A stretch of 64,000 nucleotides of DNA, from assembly GCF_000182925.2 (NCBI RefSeq), contig NC_026504.1:1984001-2048000 (forward strand), written 5' to 3'. The notes beneath the pieces were generated by a model. The model was given only the letters and a program-made list of their open reading frames with translations, was not told the origin of the DNA and searched no databases. The translations under genes were made by a program, and so were the position numbers. Source of the DNA: Neurospora crassa OR74A (taxonomy: Eukaryota; Ascomycota; Sordariomycetes; Sordariales; Sordariaceae). How positions within the stretch are numbered: position 1 is the stretch's first letter; each line of letters opens with the position of its first letter. Positions 25,256-36,950 of the stretch are shown piece by piece.

Positions 25256-26307
25256 AGAAACTAAGCCGTTGAGAATGATGATTGTGGCTTGAAAAAAATG
25301 CCCTGCACGGCATCGGAGGATTGGAGGAACCAATAAGTTACAGCCGGTGATTGAGCCCCTGTCATCCCTACTTGTAGGTATGTAAGTCGCTAAAGTCTTT
25401 ACCCAAGGTACCTACCTAAGCTTCGGCTAAGTAAGAGCAAGGTTCGGGTAGGTAACGGCTTATCTACACTAACAGCATAACCTTCCAAAAACCTTGGAAA
25501 CCCTTTTCCTTCTAACTGACATGCGTATATCTCGAAACAGAGACAACAGGCGGAAACGAACAGAGGCCGCACGACATGTGCATGATTCAAGTCATGGCAT
25601 CAAGATATATTTTCATCTTCAGTGTCCCCTTGACAAGCACATGCGAACAATGGACAGGTTGGGATATCCACTTGTTAAAGCTACATCATCACCAGTCAAG
25701 ACGGGGAGAGGTGGGGAGAGACATGTCTGGATGCCCGGTCATAGCCTCTCCTCGCTTCCAACATCTGTGGAATGGAATGCCAGGAACTCGGGACACTTCC
25801 TTTTCTCTGTCTGGAGGTATTCGCTCTGCTTATCTGCTGACCACGGTGACGGACGACCAGTGTCTCTGACTTGTCTCTCCAGCCCGCCTCGTGCCCGCCA
25901 ACCGAGAATACTGAGGTGCTGTCAGGACCCGCGTCGTCCACTTGTCAAGCGCTGATCCTTCCGAATCAGACAAGTGTCCCGCGGCCGTACAACGTAGGAC
26001 CATCTCTTTCCCTACCCGTCCGTCTGCGCAGAGACATTGCTCTGTCCAGTATTCTCGGTCTCAAGGGAGGCAGGCTCATTCCATTTCCCGGTACGGTCGT
26101 GTACAACCTGTATTCAAGTACAACAGAGTGCCACGACAGGCCGGGAACCTGGACTCCGTCCTTTGTAGTTACCCTAGGTGGTCTCTCAGTAGTCGTACAT
26201 TGTCTCGCAGCTGACACCACCTACTACCTAGGCCGACAACCTTAATCTATCATCCTTCCCTCTTCGCCATCCGGAAGCTTCAGCTTCCCTTCTCTTGCCC
26301 ACGCTCC

Positions 26308-26336
26308 TTTCCGCTCTCTCTCTCTCGCTCTCTCTT
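26308..26336 (+). promoter_or_regulatory. CT-rich tract in probable leader of the pepsin-like gene
   Basis: A run of alternating C and T about 630 bp before the start codon. Pyrimidine tracts mark transcription start regions of many filamentous-fungal genes. Assignment is by position only. Confidence 0.35.
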
Positions 26337-26965
26337 AACCCTAGCCATCGCGTTCGATCCGAGCGGCTGGTCTTTGCCGTCGTCCCATCATTACACACAC
26401 AGCTCGCTACCTACCCTGGGTACCAGATTATCCCTTCGTTCCGTCTTTTGGTACCACCTCGACCATCGTTCGTCTAGTTGCCCGCACATCTCTTCAACAT
26501 CATTGGTCCCTGACTTTTGGGTGTGTTCGTCCTTTTTGGTCCAGGTCCAGGTCCAGTCCAGTCCAGTCCGGGTTCCTGTCCGGCTACCAGTCAACCCGCT
26601 CGCACTTGGACAGAAAGACGAACGCCTTCCAAGGTACTCTCACACCGGGCCTGTGAAACGAATGGGCTTTGCCCTCCTGGGATACCGGAAACAAGGCGTA
26701 TTTTCATCCGGGGACAAAACAGACTTGCCTTACATAGCACGACAGCTTCTACTCCTCGGCGATCGGACCGGAGCTTGATTGCGGCTCATGGAATACCAGC
26801 TCGTCCTTCTCCATGTCTTAGGACCCTGGCTTCGACCTTCGCTCCCCTCTTGCTGCTGGTCGTTCCGGTGCTTCTGGAGACAGACATAGCCTTGGACGCT
26901 TGCGTCCTCAGTCAGGCTGTCTGTCCGTCTACGACATCGCCAACTCGGGTCGCGCTACTGCGAAA

Positions 26966-29907
26966 ATGCGGTTACCCTACCTCTCTTTCGCCGTGATTTC
27001 TACTCGCTTCCTGCTCCTGTCATCGGTGCCTTCACTTGTCCGTGCAGGTACAACGGCAACTTCACCACCAGAGCCAGTATGGGTTCAACCGTCCGGGGAA
27101 TGGTATGGCATCGACGGCACCTGGTCAAACTTCATGTTCGCCGTGGGTTCTCCCGCTCAGATCGTTTACCTCACACCTGCCACTGCCCTGTCCGAGACGT
27201 GGGTTATTGGGGCCGGCGGTTGCACATCAGGCCCAGGTAACCTACCATGCGTGGACGCTCGTGGCGGCGTCTTTGACTACCACATCTCGGAGACATGGCA
27301 AACCCTGGGAACAGGTGCTTACGAGCTGGGCATGAACCACACCGGAGTTCAGAGAAATGGCGACTACGGCTTGGATACTGTCGCCTTCGTCGACACAATG
27401 GCCAGCTCCGCCACATCTGTGGACGGTGTACTGATTGCTGCTGTCAATGCTACCGAATACTATCAAGGTTATATCGGACTTGGCGTGACTCAAGGCAGTA
27501 TAGGCTCGAACGTTACCAAACCTCTCATCCCCCAACTCGTCGAAGTGAATGGCATGATTCCCAGTCACAGTTACGGATATACGGCAGGGGCGTACTACCG
27601 TGACACTACTAGTAAGTAGTTGAGGCTTATGATTGTTCTATCTCCAAGACTTTGAGCGATCAGAACTGATTTTATTTAGCAAAGGGTACATATGCCTCGT
27701 TGACTTTTGGGGGTTATGATGCACTGAGATTTGTGCCACATGATACAACGTTCAGGCTCTACATAGGAAACTCAACCGCAGATTCTAATGATCGAGCGCC
27801 CACGGTACGACTGCGCGGCCTTACTGCTCAAGTCCCGTCGTTGGACAAGGCACCTGGGAACTGGACATCGACCTCTCAGACTCTCGTCGCCATGAATGAT
27901 TCTATTACCGCAATGATTGACTCGTCAACGCCGTTTCTATGGCTTCCAACCGACATTTGCGAACGTATTGCTTCTATTCTCGACCTGGTGTGGAGGGCGG
28001 ACCTTGGTGTTTATGTCTTTGCGAACGGGGGAGAACAATATCTGAGATACAAGCGCATGAAGTCCATCGATGACCTATCGTTCACTTTTACAGTCTCCAG
28101 CTACGACAACAGCGACAACTTCGGTTATCCCCTCAACATGCCAGGAGTGGTCAACATCACCATCCCTCCTGCAGCATTTGCCCAGGTCCTGCGTTATCCT
28201 TGGAAGAACATCATCAAATTCAATGAGTCGAGCATACCGTATTTCCCATTGACGCGATCAACAAACGAAACAAACAATAATCAGTATATCATCGGCCGAG
28301 TATTCATGCAGGAAGCATATATCATCACAAAGTACGACAAGGCCGCATTTTCTATCCATCAAGCGCTGTTTCCTGACAACTCAGCCACCAATCACTCCTT
28401 ACAGGCTATCGAAAGGCCTCCGAATAGCCCGTATCCTGAGGGTCCCCCGGTGAAGAAGGTGGCCAAGAAGCCGTTGGGTGTAGGACAAACGGTGGCGATC
28501 GTGGTTAGTGCCTTTGCGGCAGGCAGTGTGATTGGACTGATATCATTCTTGTGTTGCCGGCGAGGATCGAAGGTGAAGAAAAACGAGGCCCGTAAACTGG
28601 AACACAACTCAGAGGAGGTTACCCCCATACACGATGAACCACCGCAGAACACGGTCAGCCGAATGCTGTCGATGTTTGTCGGAAGGAGGAGGTCAAGGAA
28701 ACAATCATCACCAAAAACGCAGGCGATTATGACCGAACCCGTCGAAGTCGGTGCGGACGCTCATCACCAGGTATTCGAACTACCAGTTCCACCTGAGCCG
28801 ATCGAGTTGGATAATAATGATATTGGACACAACGACCCATATCTTGGGCTGGATGGTTCTCGGGTGACGAGCGACTATGAAGCGGCGCGGCAAAAGCTCG
28901 AATGCCAACTTCAGGGATCGGTACCAACCTACACACGGACAACAGAGCACAACGAGCGTGCTGCTGGATATCCCCTTGAGAAGTCAGCACAGGATGTAAC
29001 CCCCGTTCATTACCGTCCCAGCGAAGAAACATCCTCCGGATCATCGCCCACGTACGCCAACACCGACTCCCTTTCCAACTCGCTGCCATCACCCCTGTCA
29101 CCATACGCAGACTGGGCGGCCGGTAGAGTATTCGATCTGCCATCACCAATAACCGTAGCCTCTCCCGTGCGGCTACGTAATTTTCCAACGACGACAGGTT
29201 CTGACGATCCGGCCCCCGCACACTCACCAGTCTCGTTGCACTCCCCCTATTCACCTCACACATACCTTCCATCACCCGTGAGCCCTTCATTCGATTTCAA
29301 CGGCGGTCCAGAATCCCCTACATCGCCAACAGGAAAACCGGCCCCACTGCCCGGAAGCGCAGCAATCCAGCGCACACCCATCGATCCCATCCATACCCAA
29401 ATAGTATGTCTCGGACCAATGCCGGAAAACGTGCGACTTCCTATTCCACATCATCTGCATCATCATCCGACAGTAACCCGCATCATCATGCCCGACGGTC
29501 TACTACATCCAGCAGAACAAAATGACCAACTTGCAGGAAATACTGATGTCGATGTCGATGGTCTACGGAGACGTTCAGATTCGATAACCCGCGGTTCTAA
29601 TGAGACCTTGGGTTCCAACTTTACCATGGAGGAAGAAAGCCAGCTGAGGCAGGTGCAGATGGCTGCGCAACGAAGTGCGGCGGCTCAAGAGCAAGCATTG
29701 CCGATGTCACCAACATCACATCAACCACCACCACCACCACCACCACCACCACCACAACGACGAGAACACGAAGCAGACAATACTACCAGCCTCATCGACA
29801 AATACCCCCGCAGTCCCCGAAGCATGGAACGTATCGAAGCCGGTTCAGAGTTAATTCATGTCCCGCAGGTTGCTGCGCAGCGATATAGTTGGGAGGCGGA
29901 GACATGA
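26966..29907 (+). CDS. Membrane-anchored pepsin-like (A1) protein, probably inactive
   Basis: Two exons, 26966-27611 and 27680-29907, with a 68-bp intron (gtaagt...tttag) and a split Thr codon; 957 residues. A signal peptide (about 1-27) precedes a bilobed A1 aspartyl-protease fold. In lobe one the conserved GTPPQ...DTGSS...WV stretch reads GSPAQ...ATALS...WV (about 61-80), so the catalytic Asp is replaced by Ala72. Lobe two keeps its Asp (IDSST, Asp296). Several N-glycosylation sequons follow. A single membrane helix lies at about 485-508 (TVAIVVSAFAAGSVIGLISF), followed by CCRRGSK and a cytoplasmic tail of about 450 residues. That tail is rich in Ser and Pro and includes ten consecutive Pro (codons at about 29724-29754). 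With one Asp lost, proteolysis is unlikely. The architecture suggests an extracellular binding or sensing domain linked to a signalling tail, which is inference. Confidence 0.9.
29724..29754 (+). repeat. CCA trinucleotide repeat encoding poly-Pro
   Basis: About ten CCA codons in a row inside the cytoplasmic tail of the pepsin-like protein. Likely length-variable between strains. Confidence 0.85.
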
Positions 29908-30826
29908 TGGCCTTTTAGATCAGCTTCGATCTCCACCCACCGAACTAACATGGTCTGCAAACAAGATTACATACATGCACCATACTTGCTCCCACCAACC
30001 AACATTTTAAACGGACTCGTACACTGTACCATCGTATATACATGCCGGACGGCGGACCTTTTGGGTAACGGAACACAGGGGCACGGAGACAGGGGGATAT
30101 ACCCATTGGAGTGAGGGGGTGTCGAAGGATTTGCGACAATGTCCTATGTTTTTGTTTAACGCAAGGAAAGATTTGGCGTTACTTTGGTCGGTTACGTTTG
30201 GTTTTTGTTCAAGCTGGAAACATTGAGTTAGCATAGAGCAAGAAGCAACAGTCACATAAAGAACACTCATGGTCTCCACCATGAGGCTGGTGACGGGACA
30301 TGCTTATCAGACATGATACGGGAGAGGGAAAAAAAAACTTGCGCTGAAAGGGATGGTTTTGGGGGACTGGATTGTTTTGACGCACAAGAAAGAGTGAGAG
30401 GACAGAGTTGAATGATCACCAGATTAGCGTTAAAAAAAATGTCAAATGACCTACCATTGCAAATTGCGAACCTCGATCAAATTGATGGGTTTTCAATCCC
30501 TTCACTGATGACGTGATGTGATAAAATGTTCTCGAGGTCGCGAGCACTTCAAATGAAAAACCAGGCTTTTTCTACTTGTACCTTTCCAGCCTTGGTTTAT
30601 ATGTGCATAACTCTAAACCAACCCAACCACCCCTTTTGAAAAGCCCTCTTCACCCTATGCTTCATCTTATCTGCTTTCCTTTCTCCGCCTTTTCCTTCCT
30701 TTCGTCCTTTCCTCTTCATCCTCCTCCACTTTGGGTTCCCATCCCATTCCGCGCTCACCTCCCCCATGTCATCCCATACCAAACCTCAAACAACCAGCCA
30801 ACCACCAAACACAGCAACTCTCAAAC
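29908..30826. other. Convergent intergenic region
   Basis: About 900 bp between the 3' ends of the pepsin-like gene and the diflavin reductase gene. Contains T-rich and pyrimidine-rich stretches; no gene recognised. Confidence 0.5.
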
Positions 30827-33154
30827 CTACCAAGTCTCCTGCCAATAGACACAATTCTCCTTCCGATCAAACCACCCCTTCGCCTCCTCCTTATCCGCCA
30901 CCACCCCACTTCCAACCGCCGCATCCTCCAACGCCTCCCTCACGCTCTTGGGCATCCTCCCACTATTTCCGCAGACGACAATAATGGGATTTTGCCTCAA
31001 CAACTCACCAACCTCGGCGGCGTGCTGTCGGATTTGGTTTTGGACGTAGTTCTTGCCTGCGTCGTAGATGCCTGCTGCTCGTTGGAGGGCAAGTTTGGTT
31101 TCTTCTTCTTCGGTAGAGGACGAGTCGTTGTCCCGGGAGAATGCGGGGTAAACGGTTAGATTGGGAACAGTCCCCCATTCCGCCTGGAAGTGAAAATCGG
31201 CTGCAGCGTTGCGGCAGCCGAAGAAGAGGAGGGTTGGGCCCAGCTTTTGCTGGTCTTCTTGGACGAGACAACGGTCCTGAAGCAAAGCGCGAAACGGAGC
31301 GATGCCAGTCCCCGTGGCGACGCCGATGAGCGGTCGCGAGTAGAAGGACGGGTCGTCCATGGCGAAGGGACTGCTGGGCGGCTTGATGCCGATTTGGACG
31401 GTGGTCCCGACGGGGAGGTGGCGGAGATAGCGTGAGCAGAGGCCTTGGCGGGGTTTGCGGATGATGGTACGGTAATGGACCAGGGCGGCAAGGATTTCGA
31501 ACTTGTAAACATCGGTGGTAGTAGTAGTAGTAGTGTCTTGTTCGTTGGAGATGACCAGATCCTTGGCGTTGACGGCGGGATCGCCACCATTGCAGAGGCT
31601 GAACTCGCGGGGGCGGATGATGGGAAACTCGAGCAGCCGAGTATAGGGGATCTTGACGCCGGGGAAATCCTCGAGGACCTCGAGGATGGTTCGACGCGGG
31701 CGAGAGGTGTAATCGTAGAACTCGTCGCTGTCACCTCGCTGGGTGAGCTCGTGGAGACGTTCCTTCTCGAGAGGGTTGGTGGTGTGGTAGGCCATGAACT
31801 CGAGGAATGTCCGTTTGGGGACGGCGCTAATGTCGAAATTGTGCGTCAGGACATCGCGAATTGTTGCATCCTTCAAAAAGTGATAGTCTCTTGGCCGAGT
31901 GCCCTTCACCCAGTCGATTTCGATTCTCTGCTCGGCCACCTCACTCCACCCCATCAAGTCAATCAGCTTTTGTACGTCCTTGGGATAGTTCTTAGGGTAG
32001 ATTAAGAGTGTTTGACCGGCAAAGGACATGGCCCCATTGCGTCCTGGACTGCGGAGTTCAAATTCGATGTGTCGGACGTCTTGCCAGTGGTCTTCTGGAG
32101 TCACCCTCTTGTTGCAAACAACTTGCGCCGTGAAAGAACCAGGTATTGGCAGCAATTTCGCTGGCGGAAAATCTGGGACGTCAGTACCATCCTTCTGCCC
32201 CGGGGCCTCAGTTGCTTCCGACTCGGTACTCATCCGCTCGAATCTGGCCGCTAACTGCTCGTTGTCCTCGACTTGCGAGACATGGCCTTCGCCGTTCGTG
32301 ATTTTGTCCTTGAGTGAGCCGGTTGACGGCACAAGCCGGATGTTGTACTTGGGTGGAAGTGGAGCGTCGTCTGGTATGGGCTCAATGCCCTTTGGAAGAG
32401 GGAATTGAGATAACAATGACTCTCTCAACTCCTGATACCAGGGCAAATAGATGCTGTCGAGTCTGCAATCCGAGTTGTGTGTTAGCTATAGAGAGCCATA
32501 ATCTGGATGACCGACCAAGGAGAGGATCTCGAATTTCACTCGCCCATTTTCATGTCGCTCGTCAGCTTCGCCCGGTCTAAAAAATTCGGAAGCACCAAGT
32601 TGCAAAAGTCGCACACGAAGCTTCCGCGCTGCCCAGTTAAACCTAGAAGAACAAGAAGTCAGTCCCCAACACCATAATGGTTTCATGCCATGACTGGTGC
32701 CGCTTATTCCGACTGTCCGAAGATAACGAGCGTGATCTTACTTTGGATAAGAGCTATCACCAAGTCCGAAGATGGAGAACTTTACAGGTGCAAGGCAGTT
32801 GGTATTGTTGAGCTTGGTACGTCTAAGACTTTTCCACAGCGTGGTTGTGTTCTTTGGCATATCACCCTGGCCCGTGGTAGAGGTGACAAAGATGGCCAAA
32901 GAGTAGCGCAACAAGTCCGTCTAACGAGAACATCAGCATTTGGAATACATTGATAAAAGCACAGCGAAACGCACCAACTTGAAGTCATCCATTTCGCCAA
33001 CAACAGTATTGAAGTGTAATCTCTCCGCCATTTTGGCCAGCTCCATGGCGATTTCCTCTGAATTACCTGTTTCAGATCCATAGAGCAGGATGAGATTCCT
33101 TCCCTCCATCGTGGTCGACTTCGCAACCGAAGCAGCCAACACGGGTTCCCCCAT
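30827..33154 (-). CDS. tah18: NADPH-dependent diflavin oxidoreductase (Tah18/NDOR1)
   Basis: Four exons on the minus strand: 33154-32975, 32920-32742, 32642-32544 and 32462-30827; 697 residues. Introns: 32921-32974 (gtgcgt...ttag), 32643-32741 (gtaaga...ctag), and 32463-32543, whose only in-phase donor I can find is GC (gcgagt...gcag). Splicing the last one restores HENG-LDSIYLPW. The domain order is that of Tah18: an FMN flavodoxin domain (YGSETGN at 25-31, TSTTGQGDMPKN, FGLGDSSYPKFN), an FAD domain (RPREFS at about 436-441, GLCSRYL at about 493-499), then an NADPH domain (GVATGTGIAPF at about 533-543, FFGCRN, CGNSGRMPKSV) and a C-terminal aromatic (YWQETW). It passes electrons from NADPH to Dre2 for cytosolic Fe-S cluster assembly. 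A second possible start is the Met of MEGRNLILL, 15 residues in. A Thr run (about 31520) lies between the FAD motifs. Confidence 0.93.
32463..32543 (-). other. Probable GC-AG intron of the tah18-like gene
   Basis: The downstream exon needs two bases carried over from the previous exon. The candidate GT donors in this interval have the wrong phase; the sequence GG|gcgagt has the right phase and the acceptor is gcag. GC donors make up a small fraction of fungal introns. Confidence 0.75.
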
Positions 33155-34315
33155 GGTCTTCTCTTCAATAAGATTAGGTGCTGCCTGCGTTGTTCCGGCA
33201 AGTGTTGCAGGCTGTTGGCCAGGGATGTGTGGTGAGTTCCAACAGTTTTACCGCGCAGCCAGCCGCCAAGCGTAGATGGTAAATATCCGAGATATCAATA
33301 TCACCTATTCAGGTATGACTAATATGGGGAAGTTCACCACCTAAAGACTGCAGCTGCTGTGTGGGTTTCTGTAACTGAGGTACCTCTAGGGACAACCGGG
33401 AGGGTTACAAGGACACCTCTCACTTCTGGGTTATCGTAGGGTTATCTGAAGGGGAACTGTTTAGGTTCGTTTCTCGGGAGGGTTGAAATGTGCTCAGCCT
33501 AGACAAACACGCCCACTCCCTGATACAATATTCAAAGGTACCTTACCCAGCCTCGTTCGATCAGAAATCGTGCAAGCGGTACCCAAATGATTGAGAGCTG
33601 GCTTTGGGGCGAAATCCAAGGCTAGAGGTGTTGAAGATGGAAAAGCACGGGTACAGACGGGCGACGAGCTCTCTTGAACCTAGGTCTGGTCTGGGGCTCT
33701 CTCTCAGCAGGCTCGTGGATTGTCTTGAACCACCCGTGCGCAACTGACTGCCTCGATTCGGAGGCCTGGGTACGTCACCCGTGAAGCTGGGGTGCTTTCG
33801 GATAGACAAAGTGTTTCTGCGTAGATTGGCAATTGCTCGCGAACTTTACTGGACGCCTGGGTCGATGGGCAAATAATTGAAGTTGATAGTGGGGCAGGAA
33901 GGCCGTCACTGGTGTACAGGTATCAAGCATCTCACAGCAGGCTACTTATCGGAGGCCGCAGGTGGTGGCGCCCCGATCTCGGCCCCCACCAAAACCTGGA
34001 GCAGGGTAAAACCAGGGCGCGCGGGGAGGACAGTGAATAAATGGTTCAAGTGCCGGGCCTGACGGGCAAGTTTCCGCCAGCCGGGCAGTTCTCTCGACTT
34101 GTGAAGTCCAGTCTGCTCTGAGCATGAAGCGAGAGGTTCAGTTCTGGCAACGCTACAGTATCCTCTAGCATGTATGGTAAATACCCGCTCTCATTGTCCA
34201 GTTGAGAGCTACAGGGACTAATAGGAGGCCTAGCTAGGAGGCCATCATCCAGCACGGACTGTCAGTTTCGGCCTGTTTCAAACCTTCCATAAGATAACCC
34301 CAGGAACAGCTTTCA
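33155..34315. other. Intergenic, euchromatic flank of the transposon block
   Basis: About 1.16 kb of normal-composition sequence with no gene recognised. It ends abruptly at the terminal inverted repeat of the Harbinger element. The three bases TCA at 34313-34315 are the left copy of its target-site duplication. Confidence 0.55.
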
Positions 34316-34363
34316 GGGCCCGTTCGGTAACACACTGCTGGCACCCAGCAGTCCATACTGCTG
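34316..34363 (+). repeat. Left terminal inverted repeat of the Harbinger element
   Basis: 48 bp starting GGGCCCGTTC and ending CCATACTGCTG. It matches the reverse complement of 44933-44980 at 46 of 48 positions. The preceding TCA is the target duplication. Confidence 0.92.
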
Positions 34364-34784
34364 TGACTTTTCTTAGCGCTAGAGTGGAGGTCGCTAGTCG
34401 TTGTACTACATATAAGGTCCACTCTCTAAACTTATACAATTCTAATCTAATCTAGTAACTTCCGACTTACCGCCTTTAATATAGATACGTAAAAGGTTGT
34501 AATGGTTTCGTCTGTTTAATATCCTTTATTTTACTAGCTAAATTGATAAAATAGAGAATACTAATGACGAAATTCCAATCGAGGAACCTATCAACCTATC
34601 CTCGATTAAAGTCAATAACCGGAACCTCTCCCTCCACAACTACCTTTATACCTCAATTACTAATAATAATAAAATACCCGCCAACGAGAGCCAGCTTCCC
34701 TTCCAGCCGACTCTCTAGCCGACTACTCCCCTCCAACCGACTGCTCCCCTCCAGACTCCCCTAGAGAGCAATATTACCCAATCT

Positions 34785-34870
34785 ACCCAGTCCAATTAAT
34801 TATAATCTCCCCAGTCCAATTAATTACAATCTCCCCAACCCAATCAACTATAATCTACCCAGCAATCGAC
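34785..34870. repeat. Short tandem repeat near the left end of the Harbinger element
   Basis: Three to four imperfect copies of a unit of about 25-27 bp with core CCCAGTCCAATTAATTA...ATCT. Lies upstream of the Myb-like gene remnant; could be subterminal transposase-binding repeats or a repeat in its leader. Confidence 0.6.
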
Positions 34871-35555
34871 TAACGCCCAATCTATACAATTATAATCTAC
34901 TTAAAGTACTACTAGCACCAAACGCAAGCGGATAATTCGGGTACGTACGGCTCCCCCTTCTACTATTCCGCCTAAGCATATTATTTATAGCTATAAAATA
35001 ATTAAATAAATAATAGTTTAGTTCGGGAAGTATAAAAAGAAAGGTTATTTTAAAAGTAGTAAAGTAAAGAAGTTCGGGAAAATGTAGGAGTATATACTTA
35101 AATAGACTAAAAAGTAATAACTACAATATCTATAGACTGCTAACGCAATAAAATCGAAGTAGGATACTAAATGTAATTAATATATTATATAAAAGAAATT
35201 AATAATTACGTCGGGGGTAGAGTACAATTAGGTATTTAATATGCCGACTACTTCTAAAGAGATATAGGATAAATTCTTTATTCGTTATAATACTAAGTAT
35301 AAAAATTATTATTAGCTTCGTACTACCCTGCTAAATAATTAGGAGGTATATAAAGATATTTTTACTAAAGAATATCCTACCGGTTATTATATTTATAAAA
35401 TAGGGGATAATAGTAGTAAAAAGGAGTAAAATAAGGAAGAGTTTACTGGAGACGAGGATATTAATAATAGCTCTAGTAATAGTAATTCCAATAGTAAGGA
35501 GGGTTCTAATAATAATAGTAGTAGGAATAACAACAATAATAATAAGGAGAGAAAT

Positions 35556-35818
35556 TATTACGGGCAAAGGGTAGATGGTAGATATAACTATACGTAATTG
35601 CACGAAGGAGAAAGGAAGAGAAGTGCAGCCGAGTGCCTAGAAGGCTAGCTTTATAAAGGCAACCGCCGGCGGATCTAATAGACCTGCGGTAAGTAGCGTT
35701 CTGACTAATTAGCTACCGGCAATAATCGGCTTGCCGGCGGTAATAACAGCGTACGGCAGTCTTAGAAGCTGTTGTACGCTAGTACTAGGTATAAGGTATA
35801 TAGGCTAACCTTGTGATA
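35556..35818 (-). repeat. 3' LTR of the gypsy element
   Basis: 263 bp. Reads TATTACGGG at its left edge and TTGTGATA at its right edge. The other copy has TATTACGGG and CTGTGACA, so the ancestral edges were probably TGTTAC...GTGACA. Contains a GC-rich palindromic core around CCGCCGGCGG. More C-to-T/G-to-A changes than the other LTR. Confidence 0.9.
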
Positions 35819-36549
35819 CTTCCCTGGACTAAAAGAAGCTATATAGCTAATTAATATTATATAAAATAATAAAAATCCCTATTAAATAAGCGGTCCGCTC
35901 TTGAAAAATCCTTATTACCGCTAGTAGTTATCGTTGTAACCTCCGCCGTAGAATTGGAGCCTCCCGCTCTACCTCCTTCTCCTTCCGCTTTTTTTCTACC
36001 GCCGCTTAGGCCGGCGGGTATAGCGCTTCTAGGTGTCTATTGTAGAAGGCCCGTACAACGTCGGAGGCTATAGATATATTAGTATACGGCTATTATAATA
36101 GTATATATAGAAGTGCCTAAATGATAAGGTATTCTTAATAGTCTTTATTATTTTTTTGGTATTTATCGATCCTTTCGAATTTATATTCCACCGAGTCCTC
36201 CCTATCGTTAATCCTCCTTATAGTTCGATTATAGTTAGCGCAAACATTCTATTCTCCTACATTTATCTGCCCCGGAAGACCTTACTTATTTTATAATTTA
36301 ATTTTACTAATGTAGAATATTGGGCTATACTTTATATTAATTAGAAATTTGAGCGTAATTCAATAACTATCCGCTTTAACGATTTTGAACGGTCTTTCAA
36401 AGAGGGGTGTAAATTTAACCTAAGGGCGGCCAGTATTAAAATTCTTAATATTAAGTAAAACCCTATCTCCCTTCTTATATTTCGGTACGTTAGTTCGTTG
36501 GGTATTTATATTATTTTCGTAGCGCTACTATATTTACTAAATTTAATTT

Positions 36550-36950
36550 ATAACGAAGTTTAAAATTTATTTAAATTAGTTAATTAGCTTATTAGTTTTG
36601 AAGTATTCAATTTATTATACCGCTAATATTTCTAACGGGTATAATTTTACCGGTTCGATACCTATATAGGGGTAGAAACTATAATTAATAAAGAAGGGAG
36701 AGATATTAATAATTTTAAAAATTAAATTATTCTTAGCGAATTCTGTAATTAATAGTTAATTTATTTAATTGTTTTATGTTTAATTAATATAAAGGCGAAG
36801 GTATTTTTCTATTTTAGTGTTAATACGTTCAGTTTGGTTATTAATAGTAGGGTAAAAAGCCGAGGAAGGCTTGAGGGCGACTTCTAATTATAATAATAGG
36901 GCTTTCTAAAATTATAAAATAAATTAAGTACTGCAGTTAGAAATAATAGA
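36550..36950 (-). pseudogene. Integrase remnant of the gypsy element
   Basis: On the minus strand the sequence reads SSAFYPTINNQTERINTKIE followed by EKYLRLYIN and ISPFFINYSFYP. This corresponds to the conserved integrase stretch T(A/T)YHPQTDGQTERxN and SPFxxxYG(F/Y)xP of chromoviral gypsy elements. His, Gln and Asp positions are changed in the direction RIP predicts. Confidence 0.82.

Larger units (their letters stand above)
21725..26965. other. 5.2-kb divergent intergenic region without a recognised gene
   Basis: The longest gene-free stretch of the euchromatic half. Open frames up to about 180 codons occur (for example 23231-23770 plus and 23213-23701 minus), but they overlap each other in antisense and show no motif. 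Landmarks are a poly-T double tract at about 22611-22632, a pure poly-purine stretch at about 25187-25255, AGGTACCTACC-like words near 25408-25420, and a CT-rich repeat at about 26308-26336 that probably belongs to the leader of the next gene. Base composition is normal, with no sign of RIP. A long non-coding RNA or a lineage-specific spliced gene cannot be excluded. Confidence 0.5.
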
